A DNA stretch of 64,000 bases. Origin: DATJGR01 sp041739525 (GTDB lineage: Bacteria > Pseudomonadota > Gammaproteobacteria > Pseudomonadales > Azotimanducaceae). A model generated the notes under the pieces. The model had not been told where the DNA came from. It saw only the letters and a program-made list of their open reading frames with translations, and searched no databases. The position numbers were made by a program, and so were the translations under genes. The stretch covers positions 124,001 to 188,000 of the forward strand of contig JBGSNQ010000158.1 of the NCBI GenBank assembly GCA_041739525.1, read 5' to 3'. Below are positions 16,312 through 25,187 of the stretch, piece after piece (within the stretch, counting starts at the first letter, position 1; each line of letters opens with the position of its first letter).

Positions 16312-17100
16312 ATGGCAGACCTTTCCGCTCCTGAACGCTCCGTTTCCAGCGAGGCCCTGCTCGCCCATCCCGACCTGTGGCGGGCGGGTCGAGTAGAGCC
16401 GAATTCCCGGGCTGTAAGCACCGGCTATTCCTCGCTCGATGGTCTGTTGGCAGATCGTGGCTGGCCAAAAGCTGGTCTGATCGAATTGTTGTCGCCCCGA
16501 ATCGGTATCGGCGAATTGCGGTTGCTCGGGCCGGCATTGGCGACACTCAGCGTTCAGGAGCAACGCTGGATCACGTGGATCAATCCGCCGCACATTCCTT
16601 ACGCACCTGCACTGGCCGAAATCGGCATTGATGTCGGCAAAGTGCTGCTGGTCCATCCGAAGACCCACGAGGATGCGCTTTGGTCACTCGAACAAGCCGT
16701 CAAATCCGGCAGTTGCAGCGTAGCGCTCGCGTGGCTCGATGAGTCGAAGCTCACCACCAAAGACGTACGCCGATTCAAGCTGGCGGCGCGGCGCGGGGAA
16801 ACGCTGACCGTTCTGTTTCGTTCGGCCATCGCAGTTCAGCGTCAGTCGATGGCCGAACTGCGCATCTTGATGCAGCCCGCATCTGCATCGGATCGATTGA
16901 GTATCGAAATACTGAAGCGCCGCGGCGGTTGGCCGGTCGAACGGCTTGCGCTCGAACTCGCTTATCGCACCACACACATGACGCGCAGCGATCTGCGCGA
17001 CCAGTTGGCGTTGTGGCGGACAAAGAGTTTGCGGTCGGTTGGACCTCTCCCACCTCCGCGGCTCCTGCACGATCCGCATCCGACTCATGTCGGGCCATGA
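16312..17100 (+). CDS. imuA: ImuA, SOS mutasome RecA-like protein
   Basis: 262 residues, the typical ImuA length. ImuA-type proteins (often named SulA-like) are RecA/RadA-fold partners that cooperate with ImuB and DnaE2 in damage-induced mutagenesis. Family segments seen: LAHPDLWRAG, STGYSSLDGLLADRGWPKAGLIELL in place of a normal Walker A, and a long basic C-terminal tail (WRTKSLRSVGPLPPPRLL). The ATG has no Shine-Dalgarno site because LexA box 2 ends 5 bp before it, so the leader must be very short. It overlaps imuB by ATGA. Confidence 0.88.
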   Translation: MADLSAPERSVSSEALLAHPDLWRAGRVEPNSRAVSTGYSSLDGLLADRGWPKAGLIELLSPRIGIGELRLLGPALATLSVQEQRWITWINPPHIPYAPALAEIGIDVGKVLLVHPKTHEDALWSLEQAVKSGSCSVALAWLDESKLTTKDVRRFKLAARRGETLTVLFRSAIAVQRQSMAELRILMQPASASDRLSIEILKRRGGWPVERLALELAYRTTHMTRSDLRDQLALWRTKSLRSVGPLPPPRLLHDPHPTHVGP

Positions 17101-18557
17101 ACGTGCTGTGGTTCTGCGTGGAACTACCGGCTCTGGGTCTCGAAGTGTGTGCACGACGGATGCTGCACGAAGATAGACCCGCGGTGCTCATAGAAGATAA
17201 CCGTGTGGTTGCACGCAACGCGGCTGCACTCGATAGCGGCGTTGCCATCGGCTGCAGTCTTGCAACAGCCCATAGTCTTTGCCATCGCCTCGAACATTCC
17301 AGTCGCGACATCACCGCCGAGCGCGAACGGTTGAGATTCCTCGCCGATGCTGCCTATCGCTTCAGTTCGAGCGTCAGCATTCACGAGCCGTCTGCATTTT
17401 TACTGGAGATAAGCGGCAGTTTGAGGTTGTTCGGCGGGCTCTACAGCCTGAAGCGCAGTCTGATCAGCCTGTTAGGAGAGTTGGGACATCGGGCGACTAT
17501 CGGCATCGCTCATACACCGCTTGCGGCGTTAGCGTTCGCCCGCGCGCAGGAAAACTGCGAACTCCCACGTTGGCCCGAAGGGAGTGAAGTCAAAACACAG
17601 AGTCTCAAATCGTTGCGCCGCATCTCGATGCGACATACCGAATGCGATGCCGCAACGGTAGAGCGGTTCTCGAACATGGGCATCGACACCCTGGGTCAGG
17701 TGTTCACATTGCCAACGACTGAACTCGGACGCCGTTTCGGACCAAGGCTGCTCGATTATCTCGATCGCCTCACCGGGCAACGCGCCGACCCGAGAATCCT
17801 GATCACTCCGACGGCAAGCTTTTCAACCGAACTGACCTTCCTCCAGAGCATCTCGAACAAAGAGGCGCTGGCTTTCCCGATGCAGCGTCTCGCTCACGAT
17901 CTCTGCAACTGGCTCATCGGACGCCAGCTCGGAGCAATACGCATCGCGTGGCGTTTCGCGCCGTTCAATTCGAATGCAACCGCGATGGAAGTCGAGTTCG
18001 CGCAGCCGCAGCAAAACAAACAGGCTTTGCTGTCCATCAGCCGATTGAAGCTCGACGTGCTCGATCTGCCCGATGAAGTACTTTCGCTGCGGCTCGCATC
18101 GGTTCGGCTCGCACCATGGCAGGCGAAAAGCAGTTCACTGTTCGCGCGCACCGAACATGCCGGCCACTCCCCTACCGAGCTGATAGATCAATTTCGGGCT
18201 CGACTGGGCGATGGAGTCTGTTCGGGCATTGCCGCAAACGACGATCACAGCCCCGAGCTTGGATGGAAGTCGACCGTACCGCGCCTGCAGACCACCAACG
18301 CGCGAACGAAGGGGCCGGCGGTAATGGGAACATTGAGCCGGCCTCTGTGGTTGTTCGACAAGCCGAAGCCGGTGTTGCGTCGCAACCTGACGTTGCTGCG
18401 CGGTCCCGAACGCATCGACGTTGGTTGGTGGACTACACCGAATGTGTATGAACCTGCACATCGAGACTATTTCGTGGCACGCCATGCCGATGGCAGCCAA
18501 TGCTGGACTTTCATCGACCGACAAGGGGAGTGGTTCGTCCATGGCTACTTCTCCTGA
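17097..18557 (+). CDS. imuB: ImuB, catalytically dead Y-family polymerase homologue
   Basis: 486 residues from the ATG at 17097 inside the imuA stop. It has the Y-family fold (palm/fingers, then helix-hairpin-helix and little finger) but the acidic residues are gone. The first motif reads LWFCVELPALGLE in place of the D-x-D start, and the SIDE motif has become VSIHEPSAFLLEISG. This is known for ImuB, which acts as a scaffold linking the beta clamp to DnaE2 rather than a polymerase. It overlaps dnaE2 by 17 bp. The C-terminal 40 residues (VGWWTTPNVYEPAHRDYFVAR) are family typical. Confidence 0.9.
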   Translation: MNVLWFCVELPALGLEVCARRMLHEDRPAVLIEDNRVVARNAAALDSGVAIGCSLATAHSLCHRLEHSSRDITAERERLRFLADAAYRFSSSVSIHEPSAFLLEISGSLRLFGGLYSLKRSLISLLGELGHRATIGIAHTPLAALAFARAQENCELPRWPEGSEVKTQSLKSLRRISMRHTECDAATVERFSNMGIDTLGQVFTLPTTELGRRFGPRLLDYLDRLTGQRADPRILITPTASFSTELTFLQSISNKEALAFPMQRLAHDLCNWLIGRQLGAIRIAWRFAPFNSNATAMEVEFAQPQQNKQALLSISRLKLDVLDLPDEVLSLRLASVRLAPWQAKSSSLFARTEHAGHSPTELIDQFRARLGDGVCSGIAANDDHSPELGWKSTVPRLQTTNARTKGPAVMGTLSRPLWLFDKPKPVLRRNLTLLRGPERIDVGWWTTPNVYEPAHRDYFVARHADGSQCWTFIDRQGEWFVHGYFS

Positions 18558-21500
18558 CGCTTTCGCCGAGCTGCACTGCAAGAGCAACTTCAGTTTCCTG
18601 TATGGCGCTTCTCATCCTGAAGAACTGGTCGTGCAAGCCGCCGAACTCGGCTATCGAGGCATCGCGATCACCGACGAATGTTCACTCGCGGGTGTCGTCA
18701 AGGCGCATATGGAAGCGAAGAAGCGCGGCATTCACCTGGTCATCGGCGCTGAGTTCCTGCTGACCGAAGGCATCAAGATCGTGATGCTGGCACCGCATCG
18801 CGGCGCTTACGGTCAGTTGTCCACATTGATCAGTCGAGCGCGGAAACACAGCGAAAAGGGATCTTATCGGCTTTCCATCGACGATCTGAGCTGGGGCGTA
18901 GCTGAATGCTTCGTGCTGTGGGTTCCGCTAACCACCACGATGAGCGTGCTGCTCGATCAAGGTCGTCGCCTGCGCAGCCTGTTACCGCAGCTATGGATTG
19001 CGCTCGAGTTGTTGCAGAACGGCGATGATCTGGACCTCGCGGCGACCGCTTTGACGTTGTCGATGAAACTCGATTTACCGGTCGTTGCGTGCAACGACGT
19101 TCACATGCATGTGACTCAACGTAAACCGCTGCAGGATGTCCTGACAGCAATTCGCCTGAAGACGTCGGTAAAAGAACTGGGCACAGCGCTGTATGCAAAT
19201 CGCGAGCGTCACTTGCGCTCGATCGCAAGACTGCGCCTGCTGTACCCCACCGAGATGTTGCAGGAGTCGGTGACGATCCTCGAGCGATGCCGATTTTCGC
19301 TGGACGAATTGCGCTACGAGTATCCTGAAGAACTCGTGCCGGAACATCTGACACCCAGTCAGTTTCTGCGGCAGATCACGCTTGCAGGTGCCGCTGAACG
19401 TTGGCCCGCAGGTGTACCCGAAGATGTCAGAGAGCTGGTCGAAACCGAACTCGATCTCATCGAGAAGCTCAAGTACGAGTATTTTTTCATCACGGTGTAC
19501 GACATCGTCCAGTTCGCACGCAGTGAGAACATCCTCTGTCAGGGTCGCGGATCAGCTGCGAATTCTGCGGTCTGCTATTGCCTGAACATCACCGAAGTCG
19601 ATCCTTCGCGGCTACATCTACTATTCGAACGATTCGTATCAAAGGAACGCAATGAACCACCCGACATCGATGTCGACTTCGAGCACGAACGCCGCGAAGA
19701 CGTCATCCAATACATCTACAAGAAATACGGCCGCGATCGCGCGGCCATCGCCGCCACACTCATTACGTATCGCCCACGCAGCGCAGTTCGCGACGTTGGT
19801 AAAGCGTTGGGACTGAGCGTCGACCTCGTGGATCTGTTGGCGAAATCGCTTGCATGGTGGGATCAGCAGGATGTATTGGAAGCACGTTGTGCTACTGCCG
19901 GGGTCAATCCGAATAGTTCGACCGTGCAGCAATTTTTGATCATGGTGCAGGAGATACTTGGTTTTCCGCGGCACCTCTCGCAGCACGTAGGGGGATTCGT
20001 CATCTCGCGCGGGCCGCTTGCGCAATTGGTGCCGATCGAAAACGCCGCGATGAAAGATCGCACGGTAATTCAGTGGGACAAAGACGATCTCGAGGCGCTC
20101 GGGCTGCTGAAAATCGACGTACTCGCCCTCGGTATGCTGACGGCGATTCGGAAAACGATCGACCTGCTGAACGAATTTCACGGCATCGAACTCACCGTCA
20201 ACGACATTCCCCCCGAAGATCCGCTGACGTACGAGATGCTGCAGCGGGGCGATAGCGTCGGAGTGTTTCAGGTCGAATCGCGTGCGCAGATGAGCATGCT
20301 GCCGCGGCTGAAACCACGTACGTTTTACGATCTCGTGATAGAGGTTGCGATCGTTCGGCCCGGACCTATACAGGGCAACATGGTGCATCCGTATCTACGC
20401 CGCAGACAGGGGCTCGAACCGATCACCTACTCCAGCAATGCGGTTCGCGGCGTTCTCGAGCGCACGCTGGGCATTCCGATCTTCCAGGAACAAGTCATCG
20501 AACTCGCCATGGTCGCGGCCGGATTCAGCGCAGGCGAAGCCGATCAACTGCGTCGCGCGATGGCGGCATGGAAGCGTCGCGGTGGCCTCCAGCAGTTCGA
20601 GGCGAAGCTAATCGACGGCATGATGGCGCGCGGCTACGACCAAGACTTCGCAAAGCGCGTATTCGAACAGATCAAAGGATTCGGCGACTATGGATTTCCG
20701 GAGTCGCATTCAGCGAGTTTCGCATTGCTCGTATATGTCTCCGCGTGGCTGAAACGTCATGAGCCCGCTGCATTCTGCTGCGGGCTGCTCAACAGCCTGC
20801 CAATGGGATTCTATTCGCCGTCACAACTCATTCAGGATGCACTTCGCCACGGTATCGAGTCACGACCCGTCGATGTGCAATGCAGCGGTTGGCATCATCG
20901 TCTGGAAAAGCAACCTGAACCAATCGCTGGTCGATACGACGACATTCGCGACCAAGGCGCGATTCGCCTGGGATTTCGCCTGATCAAAGGTCTGAGCGAA
21001 GCAGCAGGACTACGAATCGAAAAGTGCCAGCCGTTTCGCGACGGCAACGATCTCGCCACACGAGCCAAACTGTCGGCCACTGAACTTGGATGCCTTGCAC
21101 GCGCAGGCGCACTTGCAAGCATTTCGGGGCATCGCTATCAGGCACATTGGGATATGGCAGGTATCCAACCACAAGCGGGGTTGTGGAAGGTGGCCGATCA
21201 ACAAGACGGATATCGCAGCAGCGTACAACTGCCGGCACCGACGATGGGCCAGGATCTGCTCGCAGACTACAGCTATCTGACGCTAACACTCGGTCCACAT
21301 CCGCTACAGTTGTTGCGCGATCACACCGCTTTGAACGGCTGTCGTAGTGCGCGGCAACTGAATGACTCTCGACATGGACAACCGATTCGAGTGGCCGGTC
21401 TCGTCACCTGCAGACAACGGCCGAGTTCGGCATCCGGCGTCGTCTTTCTGACGTTAGAAGACGAGACGGGCAACATCAATGTGCTGGTTTGGACTTCGGT

Positions 21501-21684
21501 ACTGGAACGCTATCGATCTCAGCTGCTGCAGGGGCAGCTATTGCAGATCAAGGGTACGGTCGAACGCGAGGGAGAAGTCATTCACGTGATCGCTGGTCAC
21601 GTAATCGACCATACCGAATTGCTTGCGAAGCTTGGCGACGCGTCGGAAGACACACGACGCTTTGCGTCGCGTGACTTCCGCTAA
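18541..21684 (+). CDS. dnaE2: Error-prone DNA polymerase DnaE2 (ImuC)
   Basis: 1047 residues from the ATG at 18541, within the end of imuB. C-family polymerase that carries out translesion synthesis in the mutasome. The N-terminal PHP domain (FAELHCKSNFSFLYGAS, YRGIAITDECSLAGVV) is followed by the catalytic palm with PDIDVDFEHERRE. Next are the fingers (FEQIKGFGDYGFPESHSASFA), a helix-hairpin-helix part and a C-terminal OB fold (RVAGLVTCRQRP). It is the last gene of the LexA-controlled cassette; transcription then meets the convergent XrtA ATPase gene. Confidence 0.95.
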   Translation: MATSPDAFAELHCKSNFSFLYGASHPEELVVQAAELGYRGIAITDECSLAGVVKAHMEAKKRGIHLVIGAEFLLTEGIKIVMLAPHRGAYGQLSTLISRARKHSEKGSYRLSIDDLSWGVAECFVLWVPLTTTMSVLLDQGRRLRSLLPQLWIALELLQNGDDLDLAATALTLSMKLDLPVVACNDVHMHVTQRKPLQDVLTAIRLKTSVKELGTALYANRERHLRSIARLRLLYPTEMLQESVTILERCRFSLDELRYEYPEELVPEHLTPSQFLRQITLAGAAERWPAGVPEDVRELVETELDLIEKLKYEYFFITVYDIVQFARSENILCQGRGSAANSAVCYCLNITEVDPSRLHLLFERFVSKERNEPPDIDVDFEHERREDVIQYIYKKYGRDRAAIAATLITYRPRSAVRDVGKALGLSVDLVDLLAKSLAWWDQQDVLEARCATAGVNPNSSTVQQFLIMVQEILGFPRHLSQHVGGFVISRGPLAQLVPIENAAMKDRTVIQWDKDDLEALGLLKIDVLALGMLTAIRKTIDLLNEFHGIELTVNDIPPEDPLTYEMLQRGDSVGVFQVESRAQMSMLPRLKPRTFYDLVIEVAIVRPGPIQGNMVHPYLRRRQGLEPITYSSNAVRGVLERTLGIPIFQEQVIELAMVAAGFSAGEADQLRRAMAAWKRRGGLQQFEAKLIDGMMARGYDQDFAKRVFEQIKGFGDYGFPESHSASFALLVYVSAWLKRHEPAAFCCGLLNSLPMGFYSPSQLIQDALRHGIESRPVDVQCSGWHHRLEKQPEPIAGRYDDIRDQGAIRLGFRLIKGLSEAAGLRIEKCQPFRDGNDLATRAKLSATELGCLARAGALASISGHRYQAHWDMAGIQPQAGLWKVADQQDGYRSSVQLPAPTMGQDLLADYSYLTLTLGPHPLQLLRDHTALNGCRSARQLNDSRHGQPIRVAGLVTCRQRPSSASGVVFLTLEDETGNINVLVWTSVLERYRSQLLQGQLLQIKGTVEREGEVIHVIAGHVIDHTELLAKLGDASEDTRRFASRDFR

Positions 21685-21705
21685 CGGATTACTCGAGCCG
21701 CGAAG

Positions 21706-22779
21706 TCAGGAAACGCGCTTACGCTTGGATAGATCGCCGTTGGGCCTCTGCGCCTTCATCTCTCGAACCACCTCGACGAGCAGCGAACGCATTTCGGCCA
21801 GTTCATCTTTGAGTCCATGGCCAAGTGTGTCTACCGCGCGTTCGAGGGACGCGAGCCGCTGCTGAACGTTCGCCTTATCGAACATCATCCGTGCCATGCT
21901 CTCGAGCGGCTGAACCGGAGCTGCGTCGGTCGATACGGCCCCCTTGGGTTTGTCCAGATCGGCTCCGATGAACTCGTTGCCGATTTCATCGGCCACTAGA
22001 CGAACAACCTCGTCGTCGACCTGGTGGAGTTCCTCCAGAAAGGCATAAAGCAGCGTGCGATCGCAGAGATTATTGATCCGTCGTGGAACTCCCTGCGTAA
22101 ACGCGAAGATGCGTTCGAACGCTTCGTCGGAGAACGTCGGATCCGCGTTCCACCCGACGAGCCGCAACCGGTGCTCGACGTAAGTGCGCGTCTCTTCCGA
22201 ATCGAGTGGATTCAAATGATACGTAGCGATGATCCGTTGACGCAGTTGCTCAAACCCTTCCGACAGCAGCGTTGCGCGAAATTCCTCCTGCCCTAGCAGG
22301 AATACCTGAACCAACGGCCGTCCCTGATACTGGAAGTTTGACAGCATGCGTAGTTCTTCGACCGACTGCGGCGGAAGGTTCTGTGCCTCGTCGACAATCA
22401 GCAGAACACGCTTGTTCTCCCGCGTGCGATGCAGAAAGAACTGTTCGAGGTCACGTAGAAGCATCGCTTTGCTCGGCCCGCTGGGGCGAAGACCGAACTG
22501 AAACGCAACTAGAGTCAACAGATCGTCTTCCTTGAGTTGCGTCGTCACCATATTGGCGACGACGGTGACCTTCGGATCGAGATCGGCCAACAGCGTTTGC
22601 ACGAGAGTGGTCTTACCGGTTCCGATATCGCCGGTGATTACGATGAAGCCATCACCCTGGCCGAGACCGTATTGCAGAAATGAAAGGGCGCGCTTGTGTT
22701 CCTTACTCGGATAGAAGAAGCGCGCATCCGGCGAAAGCTGGAACGGCTTTCCTGTAAGCTTAAAGAAATCCCTGTACAT
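21706..22779 (-). CDS. XrtA/PEP-CTERM-associated AAA ATPase (ExeA/GspA-like)
   Basis: 357 residues from the ATG at 22779 with AGGGGAG upstream. The N-terminus MYRDFFKLTGKPFQLSPDARFFYPS is the hallmark of the ExeA-like ATPases found in exosortase/exopolysaccharide loci. Walker A is TGDIGTGKTT, Walker B LLIVDEAQNL, and the arginine region is FTQGVPRRINNLCD. The C-terminal 60 residues are a predicted coiled coil with a basic end (SKRKRVS). It may help assemble the polysaccharide export machine. It lies 5 nt behind the tyrosine kinase gene, so they form one operon. Confidence 0.87.
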   Translation of the reverse strand: MYRDFFKLTGKPFQLSPDARFFYPSKEHKRALSFLQYGLGQGDGFIVITGDIGTGKTTLVQTLLADLDPKVTVVANMVTTQLKEDDLLTLVAFQFGLRPSGPSKAMLLRDLEQFFLHRTRENKRVLLIVDEAQNLPPQSVEELRMLSNFQYQGRPLVQVFLLGQEEFRATLLSEGFEQLRQRIIATYHLNPLDSEETRTYVEHRLRLVGWNADPTFSDEAFERIFAFTQGVPRRINNLCDRTLLYAFLEELHQVDDEVVRLVADEIGNEFIGADLDKPKGAVSTDAAPVQPLESMARMMFDKANVQQRLASLERAVDTLGHGLKDELAEMRSLLVEVVREMKAQRPNGDLSKRKRVS

Positions 22780-22784
22780 CGACG

Positions 22785-23723
22785 CTAGCTCCCCTGGGTC
22801 CCGTAGCCGTATCCGTATCCGTATGCGACATGGTCTGACGCACGTCGACGCGCCTTGTTCAGGATCATGCTGACAGACTCGCAACCCTTTAGTTGATGCA
22901 GCGCGTCCTCGACCGAGGATTTGGCTGTCTTGTCAGCTTCCACGAGAACAACGACGTGCCCCACCATGCGAGCCAGCACGCCCGCTTCGGTACCTGCGTG
23001 AAGCGGTGGCGCATCGACAATCACGATTCGATTCGGATCACGTTCCGCAAGTTCCCGCATTACACGCAACATCTTTTCGCTGGCGAACAATTCATCGACG
23101 TTCGGCAGCATCTTTCCAGATGGAAGAAACGACAACGACTCGATGTTGGTTTGTAAAATCGTGTCGTCCGTGTGAACACTGTGGCGTGCGAGCACGTCGG
23201 TGAGTCCACTTTCACACTCGATGCCCAACACGCGAGCGACATCGTTCTTGGCGACGTCTGCGTCGACGAGCAACACTGATCTATCTAGTTCGGCCGCCAT
23301 GCTCAGTGCGAGATTGATGGAAACGAACGTCTTCCCTTCGCCGGGAAGTGCACTGGTAATCAGAATGAGATTGTGCGGCAACGCGCGATGATCGACTGCG
23401 GCCGATTTCTTCATCGCCATCAACAGCGGACGTTTGATCCGGCGTAAATCGGCCGCGATCTCGATATTCACGTTCTGATTCGTCGCGAAACCTGCGGCGG
23501 TCAACGCGGCGATATCAATCTCGCAGAATCCACCACCGATACGTGGTGAGACAAACGACTCAGACGAGTGAGTGCCTGAGGCATCGCCGACTTCGGTCGA
23601 CGTCACAGCTGGTTGCACCTCGATTGCGGGATCGCGCGCGGGTACCGGATCACGCAAAACGGGTTCGGCGCGGACCTTCCCGATGGTGCCTAACCGAGCT
23701 GCTGCTCGCTCAATCGTGCTCAT
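22785..23723 (-). CDS. XrtA-associated bacterial tyrosine autokinase (CpsD/CapB-like)
   Basis: 312 residues from the ATG at 23723. The first 95 residues are variable and probably disordered. The kinase part begins LRRIKRPLLMAMKKS. Walker A is TSALPGEGKT, Walker A' is VLLVDADVAKND and Walker B is IVIVDAPPLH. The tail AYGYGYGYG carries four tyrosines for autophosphorylation, coded by a hexamer repeat. Such kinases control chain length of exported polysaccharide with a Wzz/GumC-like membrane partner, which is not in the window. The start faces the tviB-like gene across about 160 bp. Confidence 0.87.
   Translation of the reverse strand: MSTIERAAARLGTIGKVRAEPVLRDPVPARDPAIEVQPAVTSTEVGDASGTHSSESFVSPRIGGGFCEIDIAALTAAGFATNQNVNIEIAADLRRIKRPLLMAMKKSAAVDHRALPHNLILITSALPGEGKTFVSINLALSMAAELDRSVLLVDADVAKNDVARVLGIECESGLTDVLARHSVHTDDTILQTNIESLSFLPSGKMLPNVDELFASEKMLRVMRELAERDPNRIVIVDAPPLHAGTEAGVLARMVGHVVVLVEADKTAKSSVEDALHQLKGCESVSMILNKARRRASDHVAYGYGYGYGTQGS
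22802..22825 (-). repeat. Four-copy hexamer repeat coding the Tyr-Gly kinase tail
   Basis: CGTAGC, CGTATC, CGTATC and CGTATG lie in tandem; on the coding strand they give Tyr-Gly units. Copy-number change would alter the number of phosphorylatable tyrosines without breaking the frame. Confidence 0.7.
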
Positions 23724-23842
23724 GAAATTACCTACGCAGAGAGCCGATGATTCTACCGGCTGGCAACTCAAACGCCTGTAAAGCGTTGTAACGCACGAAA
23801 ACGGCCGACCAAGTTTACTTCAGTCTACAAGCTCGTCACAGT

Positions 23843-23857
23843 TGGTCCGCGAGATGC
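23843..23857 (+). promoter_or_regulatory. Weak sigma-54-like element before the nucleotide-sugar operon
   Basis: TTGGTCCGCGAGATGC contains GG-N10-GC with the usual TGG...C and TGC parts, 25 bp before the ATG at 23882. PrsR is a sigma-54-type activator, which is why this was examined. Two of six -24 positions differ from consensus, so this is only a candidate. Confidence 0.22.
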
Positions 23858-23881
23858 CGGCATAATACACCCAATCAACGG

Positions 23882-25177
23882 ATGGCTTGGACAATGCTGA
23901 TCACAGATCTAGCCGACGCACGGCCCGCAATTGTGGGACTCGGTTACGTCGGACTTCCTCTCGCGGTCGAGTTTGGTCGTAAGTACCCCACTGTTGGGTT
24001 CGACATCAATCATCATCGCGTCGCGGAACTGCGCAGGCGTCGCGATTCGACACTGGAGGTCAGCGCAGAGGAGCTCGCCGCATCAAACCAGCTCACGTTC
24101 TCCACTGACCTGCAGGACATCGCACGATGCAACGTGTACATCGTCACGGTCCCCACGCCAATCGACGTGTACAAGCGGCCCGACATGGCAGCCCTAAGGT
24201 CGGCCAGCAAGACGATCGGAGAAGTGATCAAACGCGGCGACGTCGTGGTTTATGAGTCGACCGTCTATCCGGGCGCGACTGAGGAAGTCTGTCTACCGAT
24301 CGTCGAGAAGACGTCCGGCCTCCGTCTCAACGTGGATTTCTTCGCGGGCTACAGCCCCGAGCGCATCAATCCTGGCGACAAACTCCATCGCCTGACGACC
24401 ATCAAGAAGGTCACGTCGGGATCAACACCGGAGGCAGCTGATCTGATCGATCGGTTCTATGGCTCGATCGTAACGGCGGGTACCTATCGCGCCTCCAGCA
24501 TTCGCGTCGCCGAAGCCGCGAAGGTGATCGAGAACACACAGCGCGATTTGAATATCGCGCTCATGAACGAGCTCACGCTGATTTTCGAGCGCATGGACAT
24601 CGATACCGAAGAAGTACTCCAGGCGGCCGGCACGAAGTGGAACTTCCAGCCGTTTCGTCCGGGTCTGGTCGGTGGTCATTGCATCGGCGTCGACCCTTAC
24701 TATCTGACGTTCAAGGCGCAGGAAATCGGTTACCACCCGGAGATTATTCTCGCGGGTCGTCGCATCAACGACTCGATGGGCGAGCACGTGGTCGATCGCG
24801 TCGTGAAGTTGATGACGCAACGCAAAATTCATGTCGTCGACTCGAAGGTGCTCATTCTCGGTCTGTCGTTCAAGGAGAATTGCCCCGACATCCGCAATAC
24901 TCGCGTTGTCGATCTCGTGCGAGAACTCAAGAAATTCAACGCGAACGTCGACGTGCACGATCCGTGGGTACACCCCGGCGAGGCAGTCGAGGAGTATGGA
25001 TTGCACATGGTCGACTCGCTTCCCGCGAATCACTACGACGCGATCGTCATCGCAGTTGCTCATGATCAGTTCAAGAAGATGGGTATTGACGCCATCCGTA
25101 AGCTTGGAAAGTCAGAGTGCGTGATATTCGACGTCAAGCACGTATTCCCGAAACAGTGCACCACTGCTCGACTCTGA
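23882..25177 (+). CDS. tviB: UDP-N-acetylhexosamine 6-dehydrogenase (TviB/WbpA-like)
   Basis: 431 residues; an ATG 12 nt further in (23894) is also possible. It oxidises a UDP-N-acetylhexosamine to the uronic acid. Features: NAD loop IVGLGYVGLPLAVEFG, the mid-domain line YSPERINPGDK typical of the TviB/WbpO group, the catalytic Cys in GGHCIGVDPYYL near residue 267, and the C-terminal ILGLSFKENCPDIRNT. It differs clearly from the Ugd at 14.9 kb. It is followed 10 nt later by the epimerase gene, and PrsK/PrsR come next, so all four are likely one unit. Confidence 0.85.
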   Translation: MAWTMLITDLADARPAIVGLGYVGLPLAVEFGRKYPTVGFDINHHRVAELRRRRDSTLEVSAEELAASNQLTFSTDLQDIARCNVYIVTVPTPIDVYKRPDMAALRSASKTIGEVIKRGDVVVYESTVYPGATEEVCLPIVEKTSGLRLNVDFFAGYSPERINPGDKLHRLTTIKKVTSGSTPEAADLIDRFYGSIVTAGTYRASSIRVAEAAKVIENTQRDLNIALMNELTLIFERMDIDTEEVLQAAGTKWNFQPFRPGLVGGHCIGVDPYYLTFKAQEIGYHPEIILAGRRINDSMGEHVVDRVVKLMTQRKIHVVDSKVLILGLSFKENCPDIRNTRVVDLVRELKKFNANVDVHDPWVHPGEAVEEYGLHMVDSLPANHYDAIVIAVAHDQFKKMGIDAIRKLGKSECVIFDVKHVFPKQCTTARL

Positions 25178-25187
25178 GCGCATCTAA

